From Bog-473 sp963828505 (GTDB taxonomy: Bacteria > Actinomycetota > Acidimicrobiia > Acidimicrobiales > RAAP-2): a DNA stretch of 64,000 nucleotides. Positions 27,299 to 36,724 of this stretch are shown piece after piece (position 1 is the stretch's first letter; each line of letters begins with the position of its first letter). Made by a program: the position numbers and the translations under genes. Under the pieces are notes generated by a model. That model saw only the letters and a list, made by a program, of their open reading frames with translations. It was not told the DNA's origin and did no database searches. The DNA lies in the NCBI GenBank assembly GCA_963828505.1, contig CAWHFM010000015.1:1-64000 (forward strand). The letters run 5' to 3'.

Positions 27299-29107
27299 GC
27301 GTGGACGAGCGCGATCCCGACCCCGAGGCGACACCGGCCGCGGCGCCGGCGGAGACGCCGGCCTCGCCGCTCGGCCGGCTCGGCCCGTCCCTGGCCACGA
27401 GTCAGCCGGTGGCGCATCTTCGTCCCGGTGGTCCTCATCGTCGCCGCGCTGGTGGCCGCCGGGATCTCGGCCACCGTCCACGAGAACAGCTCCACCAGCA
27501 CCGCCTCGAGTACCAGCACCGTGCCGGGCGGGGGCGCCGCGCCGTCGCGGACCAGCGTGCCCATCACCTACGCCGCCGCGGCGCACACCGGGCGCACCGG
27601 CGACTACGACTGGGGTCCGCACTGCGACCATCGGACCGGCCGCTTCAAGATGCCGACCGACTACGCGGTTCCCTGCGTCCCGGTCTTCAGCGGTGACAAC
27701 GGCGGGAGCACGTACCCCGGGGTGACCGCCGACACCATCAACCTCGTCTACTACCAGGCCCAGCCAGGAGGGCTGACCTCGGCCATTCAGGGCGCGTCGG
27801 GGTCGCCGGCGACCAACCTGAAGACGGCGCAGCAGTACGTCGCCATGTTCAACAAGATCTTCGAGCTCTACGGGCGTCACGTGAACCTCATCACCTTCAA
27901 CGCGACCGGCGCCGACAGCGACCCGGTCGCGGCCCACGCCGACGCCGTCACCGTCGGCGAGCAGTTGCACGCCTTCGCCTCCATCGGAGGCCCCGCCACG
28001 ACCTCGGCCTACGAGGACGAGCTGGCCCGCCTGCACGTGTTCTGCATGGGGTGCGGCGACTCCGCCACCTACGGCCAGATACAGCAGAACGCCCCGTTCC
28101 AGTGGGCCAATCTCCCGACGGCCGACACGTCTCTGCTCACCACGGCCGACTACGTCATCGCCAAGCTCAACGGCAAGCCGGCGATCTGGGCGGGTTCGAC
28201 CGCCATGCACCACGAGAAGCGCTCGTTCATCGTGGTGAGCGAGACGTCCGAACCTCCGGCGCCCGGGACGGCGCGGCTGACGGCCGAGCTGACGGCCAAG
28301 CTGCGGGACGGCCACGTCAACATGACGTCGCCGACTTCGTTGCAGTACACCCTCGACCTGGCGACGTTGCCCACCCAGGCCGCCACCATCGCCGAGAAGC
28401 TCAAGTCGATCGGCGCCACCAGTGTCGTCTTCGCCGGTGACCCCATCATGCCGATCTACCTGACGCGCGCCTGCGCCGAGGTCGGGTACTTCCCGGAGTG
28501 GATCATCACCGGGGTCGTCTTGACCGACACGTCCACCCTCGGCCGCTACTACGACCCACGCGAGTGGTCGCACGCGTTCGGCATCTCCAGCCTGGCCGTG
28601 CCCACCCCGGTCGCCTCAGGCGACGCCTACCGGCTCTACCGCTGGTGGTACGGCCAGAACACGACGCCCCCGGCCAACCTCACCGCACCGGTCATCATCC
28701 CGCCCATCATGCAGTTCTTCGACGGCGTGCAGCTGGCCGGGCCCGACCTGAACCCGAGCACGTTCACCGAGGGCCTCTTCCGGGCCCCACCCGCCGGCGG
28801 CGGTCCGACGACCTCACTCGACGCCTACGGCTACCAGGGTGCGCCGCCCGTGCCGAGCTACTCCTCGCCGGCGGACTACACCTTCATCTGGTACGACGCC
28901 ACGGCCAAGGGCCCTGACGAGGAGGGCGTCGACGGGAGCGGCCTGATGCAACACGTCGACGGCGGCCACCGCTACCGGGCCGGCGTGGTCCCCGACGGTC
29001 CCGTCGCCATGTTCTCGCCCGCCGGGGCGGTGACCAGCTATGCCTCGCCGCCCGACCGGGCCCCGTCCTACCCGCCGTGGCCGGGATCGCCCACGTCTGC
29101 GTCCTGA
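27295..29107 (+). CDS. Liv-type substrate-binding protein, membrane-anchored (one frameshift)
   Basis: This is the receptor of the importer encoded by the two preceding genes; its ATG overlaps the fusion gene stop. It has an acidic/Pro/Ala-rich N-terminus. A membrane anchor follows (RIFVPVVLIVAALVAAGISA), then a Ser/Thr linker and a periplasmic-binding-protein type 1 domain (TADTINLVYYQAQP, LHAFASIGGPATTSAYEDEL, AATIAEKLKSIGATSVVFAG, YFPEWIITGVVLTDT). A single frame change near 27405, just before the anchor, is needed to connect start and body; it is probably a sequence error. Tethering by an uncleaved anchor rather than a lipobox is notable. The ligand is unknown, and the domain is longer than classical LivK. 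Confidence 0.78.
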
Positions 29108-29264
29108 CGTCGGGTGGTGCCAGCACCAGCTGACGATGGCCGGTAGCGCCATTCACTCCGGGCCCCGCATCGGTCAAGCTGGCTGCAAGTCACTCGGGAG
29201 GTCTCATGGTGCTGGTGGTCAATGGGTTGGCGGCTTGTCCGGCCTGGACCCGCGCCATGGCGTC

Positions 29265-30651
29265 GTGGTGACGGTGGAGGAACCGCCCGTCGACCAGCAG
29301 GAGCCGCCCGCCGACCAGGAGCAACGGTCGTTCACCCTCACCGAGCAGCAGATCCGGACCATCGTCGGGCGAGCCGTGCGCGAGCCGTTCACCAGGCGCA
29401 CCTGGGCCGAGTTGGGCTATTTCGTGGTCAGCGGCGCCCTCGCCTTCGTCGGCCTGGCCTTCGTCGGGGCGACCATGGTCGTCGGGGCCATCCTCGCCAT
29501 CACGGTCGTCGGACTCGCCGTGCTCGCGCTCTCCGTCCGGAGCGCCCGCGGCTTCGGATCCTGGCAGCGCGGCCTGGCCCGGTCCATGCTCGGCGAGTCC
29601 ATCTTCGATCCCGAACCCTTCGAGCACCGCCCCGGGTTCTTCGGCTGGCTGGGCGCAGCACTACGCGACCGGGTCGGCTGGCGCAGCATCGGGTACGTCC
29701 TCGTCAAGGTGGCCTGGACCTTCTTGGGCGTCTACGTCGCGTTCAGCCTCTGGTGGGATGCGTTCACCTGCCTCCTGCAATTGTTCATCTCGCATGGTGC
29801 CGCCAATCCGCCCACCTTCGGACTGGTCCACGACCTGTTCCCGGGCGGCTCCGACACCGGCGCCGACAGCGCAGCACGACGTTGCGTTGTTCCTCTACGG
29901 CGTGGTGTTCCTCCTCGCGGCGCCGTGGGTGATGCGCGGCTTCGTCAACGTCGACCGCCTGCTGGCGCGGACGCTGCTGGGCCCGGACCCGGTCACCTCC
30001 CGGGTGCGCTCGCTCGAGCAGGCCCGGGCTCACACGGTGGACGCGTCGGCGGCGACGCTGCGGCGGATCGAGCGCGACCTCCACGACGGCACCCAGGCCC
30101 AGCTGGTGGCGCTGGCCATGCGGCTGGGCATGGCCAAGGAGAAGCTCGAATCGCCCGACGACGTCGACCTCGAACGGGTGCGCCAGCTGGTCGACGAGGC
30201 CCACCGGGTGGCCAAGGAGGCCATCGCCGAGCTCCGCGACATCGCACGCGGCATCCATCCCCCGGCCCTCGATATCGGACTCGAGGGAGCACTGGCCACG
30301 CTCGCCGCGCGCAGCGCCGTGCCGACCGAGCTCACCGTCGATCTGCGCACGCGGCCGGCTCCGGCGATTGAGGCCATCGCCTACTTCTGCGTGGCCGAGC
30401 TGCTCGCCAACGTGGCCCAGCACGCCCAGGCGTCCCGGGCGTCGGTCTCGTGTGCCCAGCAGGGGTCGTGGTTGCGTCTCGTCGTGCGCGACGACGGGCT
30501 CGGCGGGGCGCACGCCACCACCGTCGGGTCCTCCTCGAGCGGGCTGGCCGGCTTGACCGACCGGGTCCGCACCGTCGACGGTCGCCTGACGCTGGTGAGC
30601 CCGCCGGGCGGTCCCACCGTCGTGACGGTCGACCTCCCCCTCACGACATGA
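29265..30651 (+). CDS. NarL-type sensor histidine kinase with membrane sensor domain (one frameshift)
   Basis: The N-terminal region carries the four-helix 'putative sensor' domain of actinobacterial kinases (ELGYFVVSGALAFVGLAFVG, then VLVKVAWTFLGVYVAFSLWW and ALFLYGVVFLLAAPWVMRGF). The HisKA_3 box is RRIERDLHDGTQAQLVALAM, with the phospho-accepting His codon at 30082. The HATPase lobe has AELLANVAQHAQA and the G-boxes VVRDDGLGG and GLAGLTDRV. One frameshift near 29870 splits sensor from kinase. The GTG at 29265 or 29268 is the most likely start; upstream sequence lacks similarity. The stop overlaps the response regulator start. Its position after the transporter suggests it senses the transported solute or the state of the membrane. 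Confidence 0.82.
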
Positions 30652-31322
30652 TGCTGCGCGCCCCGAACGACCTGATGCTGCGCGTCGCCATCGCCGAGGA
30701 CTCGGCCATCCTGCGCGACGGCCTGGTGCAGCTCCTCGTCGACCGGGGATTCTTCATCACCGGCGCCGTGGGCGACCCCGACGCTCTCCGCAGCTCGGTC
30801 GCACAGAACCCGCCCGACGTCGCGGTCATCGACATCCGCATGCCACCCACCTTCACCGACGAGGGCCTGCGGCTCGCGCTCGAGCTCCGGCGCCGTTACG
30901 AGGGCCTCGGCATCCTGCTCTTCTCCCAGTACATCGAGACGCGCTACGCCGCCGAGCTCCTGGCCGACGATGCCGCCGGGATCGGCTACCTGCTCAAGGA
31001 CCGGGTGGCCGACGTCAAGGACTTCGTCGAGGCGCTCGAGCGCGTCGCCGTGGGCGGCACCGCACTCGATCCCGAGGTCGTGACCCAGCTCTTCGGCGCC
31101 ACCCGGCGGTCGGACTCCCTCTCGGCGCTCACCGTCCGCGAGCGGGAGGTCCTCGCTCTCATGGCCGAGGGGAGATCCAACGCGGCGATCGCCTCGGCTC
31201 TCGTCGTTTCCGAAGGGGCGGTGGAGAAGCACGTGGCGAACATCTTCGCCAAGCTCGATCTCCCGGTCTCGCCCAACGACCACCGCCGTGTCCTGGCGGT
31301 GCTGCGGTTCCTCGAGTCGTGA
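30648..31322 (+). CDS. NarL/FixJ-family response regulator
   Basis: This 224-residue regulator is the partner of the kinase upstream (ATGA overlap at 30648). The receiver domain has the acidic pocket AIAEDSAIL, the phosphorylation site Asp62 in VIDIRMP and the conserved Lys in GYLLKDRV. The C-terminal LuxR-type helix-turn-helix reads LTVREREVLALMAEGRSNAA and SEGAVEKHVANIFAKLDL. A second in-frame ATG eight codons in is also possible as start. The target promoter is unknown; the fused transporter operon is the simplest guess. Confidence 0.9.
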   Translation: MMLRAPNDLMLRVAIAEDSAILRDGLVQLLVDRGFFITGAVGDPDALRSSVAQNPPDVAVIDIRMPPTFTDEGLRLALELRRRYEGLGILLFSQYIETRYAAELLADDAAGIGYLLKDRVADVKDFVEALERVAVGGTALDPEVVTQLFGATRRSDSLSALTVREREVLALMAEGRSNAAIASALVVSEGAVEKHVANIFAKLDLPVSPNDHRRVLAVLRFLES

Positions 31323-31325
31323 CGT

Positions 31326-32513
31326 TCAGACCGAAGCGCCGTGCGCGTCGTAGGGGACACCGAGTGCGTCCGCCATCTTCCGCCCGGCGTTGAGCTGGAA
31401 GGGGCTGATGCCTCCCGGCTCCCACGGGCCGACCGACCCGGCCGCCACCGCCGCCTCCGACTTGGGGAGTAGGTGGAAGCGAGAGCGAAGCTCCTCGCAC
31501 GTCGAGCCGGCGACGGAGAACCAGTCGAAGGCGAGGAAGTCGACGCCGGTCGAGAGCATGACCTCGTCGCGGCAGAAGGCGCCGCGGCGCATGGCGTCCG
31601 ACAACCGCTCCGCCATGCCCGGGGACCCCGAGAAGTGCCCGGGCGAGGCGTCGAAGAGACCGACACCGTGCTGGAGCAGGCCCGTCTCGAACAACGAGAT
31701 GACCATGGCCAGGAGAGAGAACGCGTGCATGTCGTCGTTGGCGCGGGCGATGATCCCGAACACCTCCACCTCGGACTCGACGGTCGTGCCGTAGTCGGCC
31801 AGGACGTGGACCCAGTCGTGCTGAGCCAGCAACGGCGGGGCCGAACCGGCATCACCCGGGAACCGGAAGCCACGCGCCCGGTACATCTCCCACACCTTGC
31901 GCCCGATGGTCTCGGGCGGCAGCTGCTCCAGTGCGGCCCAACGACCGGCCAGCTCCGCGTCGTCCAGGGAGAACTCCCACGCCCCGAGATCCCGCGACGC
32001 GTGCACCGCGGCGGCGGCTCGATGCTCGTCGAACGTCCCGGTGTACCCGTTGCGCTGGAAGTCGACGACAGCGAGCCCGAGCGACCCGGCGGCGAAGTCC
32101 CGCGCCACGTCGAGCATGCCCTCGTCGACCCCGAGCGCACGCGCGAACTCCGCCACGGAATCGGCCACGTCCTGAGGCAGGGGGTTGCGCACGAGGGCGC
32201 ACAGCAGCATCACCTGGACGGCGCGTGAACGGAAGGGCGCGTCCCGCCTCGAGAGCGCGGCGGCGAGCTCGTCCGGCGTGACGGGAGGGCGCCCGCCGAC
32301 GTGGACGTCATGACCGGTCATGGCCGGGAACAGGGCCTCGATGAGACGCTCCTGCACCGGCAGCAGCCCCTCGGCGCCGGCCACCGCGGTCGCCACACCG
32401 TCGGCCATGACCTGGGTCTCGACCGCGTCGGGTGGCACCAGGTTCACCGTGTCGGGCGTCGGCAACGGGACGGTCACCGACGAGCCGGCGCCCCGTCCCT
32501 GTGTCGTCGCCAT
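31326..32513 (-). CDS. Coq4-like protein with HDxxH-x11-E metal motif
   Basis: This 395-residue protein has no signal peptide. Residues 232-248 hold H232-D233-x-x-H236-x11-E248 in QHDWVHVLADYGTTVESE, the metal-ligand pattern of the Coq4 family. The flanking segment EVFGIIARANDDMHAFSLLA also fits that fold. In eukaryotes and proteobacteria Coq4 acts in ubiquinone synthesis as an oxidative decarboxylase or organiser. Actinobacteria use menaquinone, so that role is unlikely here. The N-terminal 200 residues contain a tellurite-resistance-like or carboxymuconolactone-like helical stretch (RRDAPFRSRAVQVMLLCALV) that I cannot place. It is convergent with the response regulator, four bases apart. 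Function unknown. Confidence 0.6.
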   Translation of the reverse strand: MATTQGRGAGSSVTVPLPTPDTVNLVPPDAVETQVMADGVATAVAGAEGLLPVQERLIEALFPAMTGHDVHVGGRPPVTPDELAAALSRRDAPFRSRAVQVMLLCALVRNPLPQDVADSVAEFARALGVDEGMLDVARDFAAGSLGLAVVDFQRNGYTGTFDEHRAAAAVHASRDLGAWEFSLDDAELAGRWAALEQLPPETIGRKVWEMYRARGFRFPGDAGSAPPLLAQHDWVHVLADYGTTVESEVEVFGIIARANDDMHAFSLLAMVISLFETGLLQHGVGLFDASPGHFSGSPGMAERLSDAMRRGAFCRDEVMLSTGVDFLAFDWFSVAGSTCEELRSRFHLLPKSEAAVAAGSVGPWEPGGISPFQLNAGRKMADALGVPYDAHGASV

Positions 32514-32735
32514 CTCAGGCCGGATCGTAACGGCCGACCCACCGCGCCCGCCGGGCCGGCCGTGCCCGCGCCCGCCGGGCCGGCCCGGCCGCCCCCGGGT
32601 GGGCCAGATTCGGACATGGTCGGGAGGCATTTGGGAGCCGCCCCGGTACTCCGACCGGTGATCCGGCGGGGTCACCCCGGTTGCCAAACGACTCCACGAA
32701 GAGTGAAACAAGCAGGATGCGGCTAGAAAGAGGGG

Positions 32736-33725
32736 GTGATCGAGGGTCCTTCCATCGGCCTCGTGCTCGGGGCGGGGGGTGTCGTCGGCCAGGCCTACCA
32801 GGCCGGGGTGCTCGCCGCGTTGGAGCGCGAAATCGGATGGGACGCCCGCCGGGCGACCGTCGTGGTCGGCACCTCGGCCGGCTCGGTCACGGGGGCCGCT
32901 CTGCGCATGGGGGTCCCGGCGACGGACCTGGCGGCCTCGGCCTACGGCGTCACGCCCTCGCGGCGCGGCGGTGACATCCTCCGGCGGATCCTGCCCGACG
33001 ACGGGCCGCTGCCGAGCCCGACCGTGCTCGACATGTTCCGACCCTGGAACCTGCCGTCGCCGGCACTGATCGCACGGGTGGCCCGGCGTCCCCTCGCCTT
33101 CCGCCCCGAGGTGGCCGCGGCGGCGCTGGCGCCCCGGGGCCAGATCGACATCTCGGATCGAGCCCGGGGTCTCGACGATTTGATCGGGAGCCGCTGGCCC
33201 GACGGCCTGCGCATCTGCGCCGTCCGCCGGAGCGACGGTGCCCGCGTCGTCTTCGGCCGGGCGGGGTCGCCGGAGGCGAGGCTGGCCCCCGCCGTCCTGG
33301 CATCGTGCGCCATCCCCGCCTACTTCCGCCCGGTCACGATCGGAGGCACGGAGTATCTCGACGGCGGCGTCCACTCCGTGACGAACGCGGACGTGCTCAG
33401 ATCGGAGGAACTCGAGCTGGTGGTGATCGTGTCATCCATGTCGGCGGCGCACGGGCGGGCGAGCGGCGCCGACGGGCTGATCCGGCGGAGGGTCCATCGC
33501 CGCACCGAGCACGAGGTGGCCAAGCTGGCGCAGGCCGGCACGGCGGTGATCCGCCTGGAACCCGGCGCCGAGTCCCGCCGGGTCATGGGGCTCTGGGCCA
33601 TGGCGGAGGGCCGCGGGCCCCAGGTGGTCGAGGTCGCCTACGAGGAGACGTGCCGGCGGATCCGGAGCAACCCGTTCCTGGCTTCGCTCGGGCAGGGCCA
33701 GGCGGCGTCGAACCTCGCCGGCTGA
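32736..33725 (+). CDS. Patatin-like phospholipase
   Basis: This 329-residue patatin-domain lipid acyl hydrolase has the oxyanion loop LVLGAGGVVGQAYQAGVL. The nucleophile is Ser47 in VVGTSAGS, and the catalytic Asp209 is in EYLDGGVHS, completing the Ser-Asp dyad. There is no signal peptide. Such enzymes release fatty acids from phospholipids or storage lipids in the cytoplasm. The neighbouring wax-ester synthase suggests a lipid-storage context. The GTG at 32736 follows AGAAAGAGGG. The stop lies inside the first copy of a 22-bp direct repeat. Confidence 0.87.
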   Translation: MIEGPSIGLVLGAGGVVGQAYQAGVLAALEREIGWDARRATVVVGTSAGSVTGAALRMGVPATDLAASAYGVTPSRRGGDILRRILPDDGPLPSPTVLDMFRPWNLPSPALIARVARRPLAFRPEVAAAALAPRGQIDISDRARGLDDLIGSRWPDGLRICAVRRSDGARVVFGRAGSPEARLAPAVLASCAIPAYFRPVTIGGTEYLDGGVHSVTNADVLRSEELELVVIVSSMSAAHGRASGADGLIRRRVHRRTEHEVAKLAQAGTAVIRLEPGAESRRVMGLWAMAEGRGPQVVEVAYEETCRRIRSNPFLASLGQGQAASNLAG

Positions 33726-33767
33726 ATCGGGAGGCCGGATCGCCCGCCGGCTGAATCGGGAGGCCGG
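33717..33767 (+). repeat. 22-bp direct repeat at the patatin gene 3' end
   Basis: The unit starting GCCGGCTGAATCGG occurs at 33717-33738 and again at 33746-33767, identical over 22 bases, with decayed pieces (GCCGGCTG, GGCTGAATCG) following to about 33800. The first copy contains the patatin stop codon. It resembles the duplicated gene end at 61353-61466. Confidence 0.6.
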
Positions 33768-33873
33768 CCGACTCGCCGGCTGTCCGGGTGGCTGAATCGC
33801 CGACCAACTCGGTCACCCGAGCCGGGGAGCCCAGCGCCTCGATAGCCTTCGGGCAGGACCGAAGGGAGAGCCG

Positions 33874-35274
33874 ATGAGCCCTGACCGGTTGAGCCCGCAG
33901 GACGCGTCGTTCCTCCATATCGAGGACGACGTCTCGCACATGCACATTGCGTCGGTGGCGCTCTTCGAAGGGCCCGCACCATCCTTCGGCGAGGTCGTCG
34001 CCATGATTGAGGCCAAGCTCGAACTCGTCCCGCGCTACCGGCAACGGGTGCAGTTCGTCCCCTTCGACCTGGGACGACCCGTCTGGGTGGACGACCCGCA
34101 TTTCAACCTCGACTATCACGTGCGCCACACCGCCCTCCCGGCTCCCGGCGGGGAACCTGAGTTACGCCAGCTGGTCGGGCGCGTGATGGCGCAACAGCTC
34201 GACCGTTCCAAGCCGCTGTGGGAGATCTGGGTGGTCGAGGGGCTCGAAGGCGGGCGCTGGGCCATGTTGTCGAAGACGCACCATGCACTGGTCGACGGCG
34301 TGTCGGGTACCGACCTGCTCGCGGTGGTCATGGACCTGAGCCCGGATGTCGAGCGACCGGCACGGCCGGCCCAGTGGATCCCGGCCCCGACGCCTTCGGG
34401 GATGGAGCTGATCGTCGAGGCGATCGCGGGACTGTTCCTCTCGCCCTACGAGCTGGTGCGTGCGGCGAGGGCGCAGACGCGCGCCGTGCGGCGCATGGCC
34501 CGCTACGCAACCGAGGTGGCGAGCGGGCTGGTTGCGATGGGAGGGCTCGTCCGCCCCACCCCGCTCTCCTCCCTCAACGGTCCGCTCGGACCGCACCGGC
34601 GCTACGCCTGGGCGTCGACGTCCGTCGACGACATCAAGACGGTGCGCCGGGAGCTCGGCGGCACCTTCAACGACGTCGTGCTCGCCTGCATCACCAATGG
34701 CTTCCGCGAGCTCCTGCTGTCGCGAGGCGAGAGCGTCGACCGCGTCGTGCGCACCCTCGTGCCGGTGTCGGTCCGACCGCGTGACGCCTCCGGGAAGGCC
34801 GTCGGCGACGGAACCTTCGAGAACAAGGTTTCGGCGATGTTCGCCGAGCTGCCGGTCGACATCGAGGACCCCGTGTTGCGGCTCCAGACCGTGAGCGAGC
34901 AGATGAAGGACCTCAAGGACTCGAGGCAGGCGGTGGCCGGAGAGGCCCTGACGTCCATGTCGGGCTTCGCGCCGCCGATACTCCTGGCCATGGGCATGCG
35001 GTTGGCCACGAGGGCGGCCCAGCGCAACGTCAACACGGTGACGACCAACGTCCCCGGCCCGCAGGTCCCCCTCTACGCGGCGGGGCGGCGCATGGTGCGC
35101 GCCTTTCCCTACGTCCCCCTCGGGGGCCAGATCCGCATCGGCGTCGCCATCTTCTCCTACGACGGGGAGGTCAACTTCGGCATCACGGGCGACTACGACT
35201 CGGCGCCCGACCTCGACGTGCTGGCGGCCGGGATCGAGGAGGGCATGACGCAACTGCTCAAAGCGGCGGCCTGA
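33874..35274 (+). CDS. Wax ester synthase/diacylglycerol acyltransferase (WS/DGAT)
   Basis: This 466-residue acyltransferase makes wax esters or triacylglycerol from acyl-CoA, the standard storage-lipid enzyme of actinobacteria. The catalytic motif HHxxxDG is His136-His137-A-L-V-Asp141-Gly in LSKTHHALVDGVSGTDLL. The N-terminal LSPQDASFLHIED and the C-terminal NVPGPQVPLYAAG, together with SYDGEVNFGITGDYD, are family hallmarks. The ATG at 33874 follows GAAGGGAGA. The 3' flank has GC-rich short repeats (GAGCGCCGGCGAAGGC-like) with no gene. Confidence 0.92.
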   Translation: MSPDRLSPQDASFLHIEDDVSHMHIASVALFEGPAPSFGEVVAMIEAKLELVPRYRQRVQFVPFDLGRPVWVDDPHFNLDYHVRHTALPAPGGEPELRQLVGRVMAQQLDRSKPLWEIWVVEGLEGGRWAMLSKTHHALVDGVSGTDLLAVVMDLSPDVERPARPAQWIPAPTPSGMELIVEAIAGLFLSPYELVRAARAQTRAVRRMARYATEVASGLVAMGGLVRPTPLSSLNGPLGPHRRYAWASTSVDDIKTVRRELGGTFNDVVLACITNGFRELLLSRGESVDRVVRTLVPVSVRPRDASGKAVGDGTFENKVSAMFAELPVDIEDPVLRLQTVSEQMKDLKDSRQAVAGEALTSMSGFAPPILLAMGMRLATRAAQRNVNTVTTNVPGPQVPLYAAGRRMVRAFPYVPLGGQIRIGVAIFSYDGEVNFGITGDYDSAPDLDVLAAGIEEGMTQLLKAAA

Positions 35275-35356
35275 ACGAGCGCCGGCGAAGGCGAGCGCCC
35301 GGCGAAGGCAAGCGCCGGCGCGGGTCAAGCACTGCGGGAACGAACACGAGCTCAGC

Positions 35357-35824
35357 TCAGCCGGCGAACTCCGGGATGCTCGCCACTTCCGCTTCGATAT
35401 AACGGCGCAGACCCGTCACGATGGCGCGCTCGACCGAGCGCCCGACCACCGGCACGCGCACCTTGAGCTCGCCCTCGACACCGACGAGCGTGCCCCCCGT
35501 TCCCCCATCGGCCTCGAAGGTGTAGCGGCCGCCCGACGACAAGCGGTCGGGATAGTGGTCGGGCACGATGTCCCACTCGGTGCGGAGCTGATCCGCCATC
35601 ACGCGCATCCGGGTCAGCCACGAGAGCTTGGCCGGGTCGACCACCGCCCGGACCGCACCCGAGACGTGTCCGTCGAAGCGGTAGCGGACCTCGAGGGTGC
35701 CGCCGTGCTCCACCGCTCCGAGCACGGCGATGTCGTCGCGGCTCTCGTAGAACGACGGCGAGGCGTACGCGACGACGACGCGTGCGGGTGGCGCCGCCAC
35801 CGGCACGGCGAAGTCGAACTTCAC
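35357..35824 (-). CDS. SRPBCC-fold protein (DUF2505-like)
   Basis: This 155-residue single-domain protein has the START/Bet v1-like layout: an N-terminal strand FDFAVPVAAPPARVVVAYAS, a central antiparallel sheet (VRYRFDGHVSGAVRAVVDP, YTFEADGGTGGTLVGVEGEL) and a long C-terminal helix (SVERAIVTGLRRYIEAEVAS). It fits DUF2505, a common actinobacterial family probably binding hydrophobic ligands. The GTG start at 35824 overlaps the stop of the PPOX-type gene upstream (GTGA), so the two are coupled. Function not established. Confidence 0.7.
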   Translation of the reverse strand: MKFDFAVPVAAPPARVVVAYASPSFYESRDDIAVLGAVEHGGTLEVRYRFDGHVSGAVRAVVDPAKLSWLTRMRVMADQLRTEWDIVPDHYPDRLSSGGRYTFEADGGTGGTLVGVEGELKVRVPVVGRSVERAIVTGLRRYIEAEVASIPEFAG

Positions 35825-36315
35825 GCCGGGCGTGTCGAGGGGAGACCGAGCTTTCGGTGGTCCCAGCTGACGGTGCGCTCGACATGCAGCTTCACCACGA
35901 CCCGCTTGTGCAACATCGTTTCGACGAAAGGCTTCATCTCTTCGGTGTAGGGACCGGTGTAGCGCTCGAAGACGCTGACACCGAGGGCGAAGAGCTTCTC
36001 GGGATCCTCGACGATCTCCGCCTTCCCGACGAGCTCCACCCCCCGGAGCTCGTCGTAGTAGTCGCCGTCCTCGAACAGAAGCGTGAGCCTCGGGTCACGG
36101 CGAAGGTTCCGCACCTTCTGCGACTTGGTCTTCGTCTCCACCGCGACGCACCCGTCGACGAAGCCGTACCACATGGCGACGGCATGGATGGAGCCGTCCA
36201 AGGAGATGGAGCACATCGTCATGGCTCGTCGCTCGGCCAGAAACGCCTCGACCTCTTCGGGCGTCATCTGAATCGCCTTGCGCTGGTTCACGCCGTGGCC
36301 CATTGCCTCCGTCAT
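35821..36315 (-). CDS. Pyridoxamine 5'-phosphate oxidase-like (FMN/F420-binding split barrel) protein
   Basis: This 164-residue split-barrel protein reads MTPEEVEAFLAERRAMTMCS, then DGSIHAVAMWYGFVDG, then KSQKVRNLRRDPRLTLLFED and ELRGVELVGKAEIVEDPEKL. This is the PPOX/F420-dependent reductase family common in actinobacteria, which binds flavin or F420 and reduces small organic compounds. The start ATG at 36315 could instead be the ATG at residue 17. It is coupled to the SRPBCC gene downstream, which may present a hydrophobic substrate. Confidence 0.75.
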   Translation of the reverse strand: MTEAMGHGVNQRKAIQMTPEEVEAFLAERRAMTMCSISLDGSIHAVAMWYGFVDGCVAVETKTKSQKVRNLRRDPRLTLLFEDGDYYDELRGVELVGKAEIVEDPEKLFALGVSVFERYTGPYTEEMKPFVETMLHKRVVVKLHVERTVSWDHRKLGLPSTRPA

Positions 36316-36724
36316 CGGTACCTCCCCAACTCAGTCCGTTGAGCGCAGCGTAACGAACGGCGTGGAAAGAGTTCATCTTCAGTACACTTGTTGGTCGCTG
36401 CCGATTCACGGCGCGTTCACCTGCGCTCCGTAGCGTGACCATCGATGGCCAACGTGCACATCGACACGTTCGAGATCCGCCCGGACCACTGTCCCGGTCC
36501 CGCGGACGACGGTCATCACGGCCAGGACCCCCTGGCCGAGGTCATCATGATCCGGCCGGAGTGCTCACACCGCTTCGGACTCATCGGGTCGTTGGTCACC
36601 AGGGCGTGGGTATTCGCCTCCCCACGCACCCAGGCGACGTCGGTGCGACCAACCCCCCGGCCACCGTCGTCGCCTGCCCTTCGCCACCTCCCCACCCCCG
36701 ACGACGCTGCCTGACGTCGACCCA
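36316..36724. other. Intergenic region ahead of an OmpR-type regulator
   Basis: About 400 bases separate the PPOX gene and the response regulator. A frame from ATG 36445 to 36714 exists (MANVHIDTFEIRPDH onward), but its composition drifts to Pro/Arg-rich shadow sequence, so I do not call it a gene. The moderately AT-rich part near 36370-36400 probably holds the divergent promoters. Confidence 0.4.

Noticed and set aside
26498..28573. Long open frame on the minus strand across the fused ATPases and binding protein (691 codons)
   Set aside because: Antisense shadow; the plus strand has Walker motifs and a conserved binding protein.
36445..36714. 90-codon frame upstream of the OmpR-type regulator
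   Set aside because: No clear ribosome site, no conserved features, and the second half is typical out-of-frame sequence. I could not support it as a gene.
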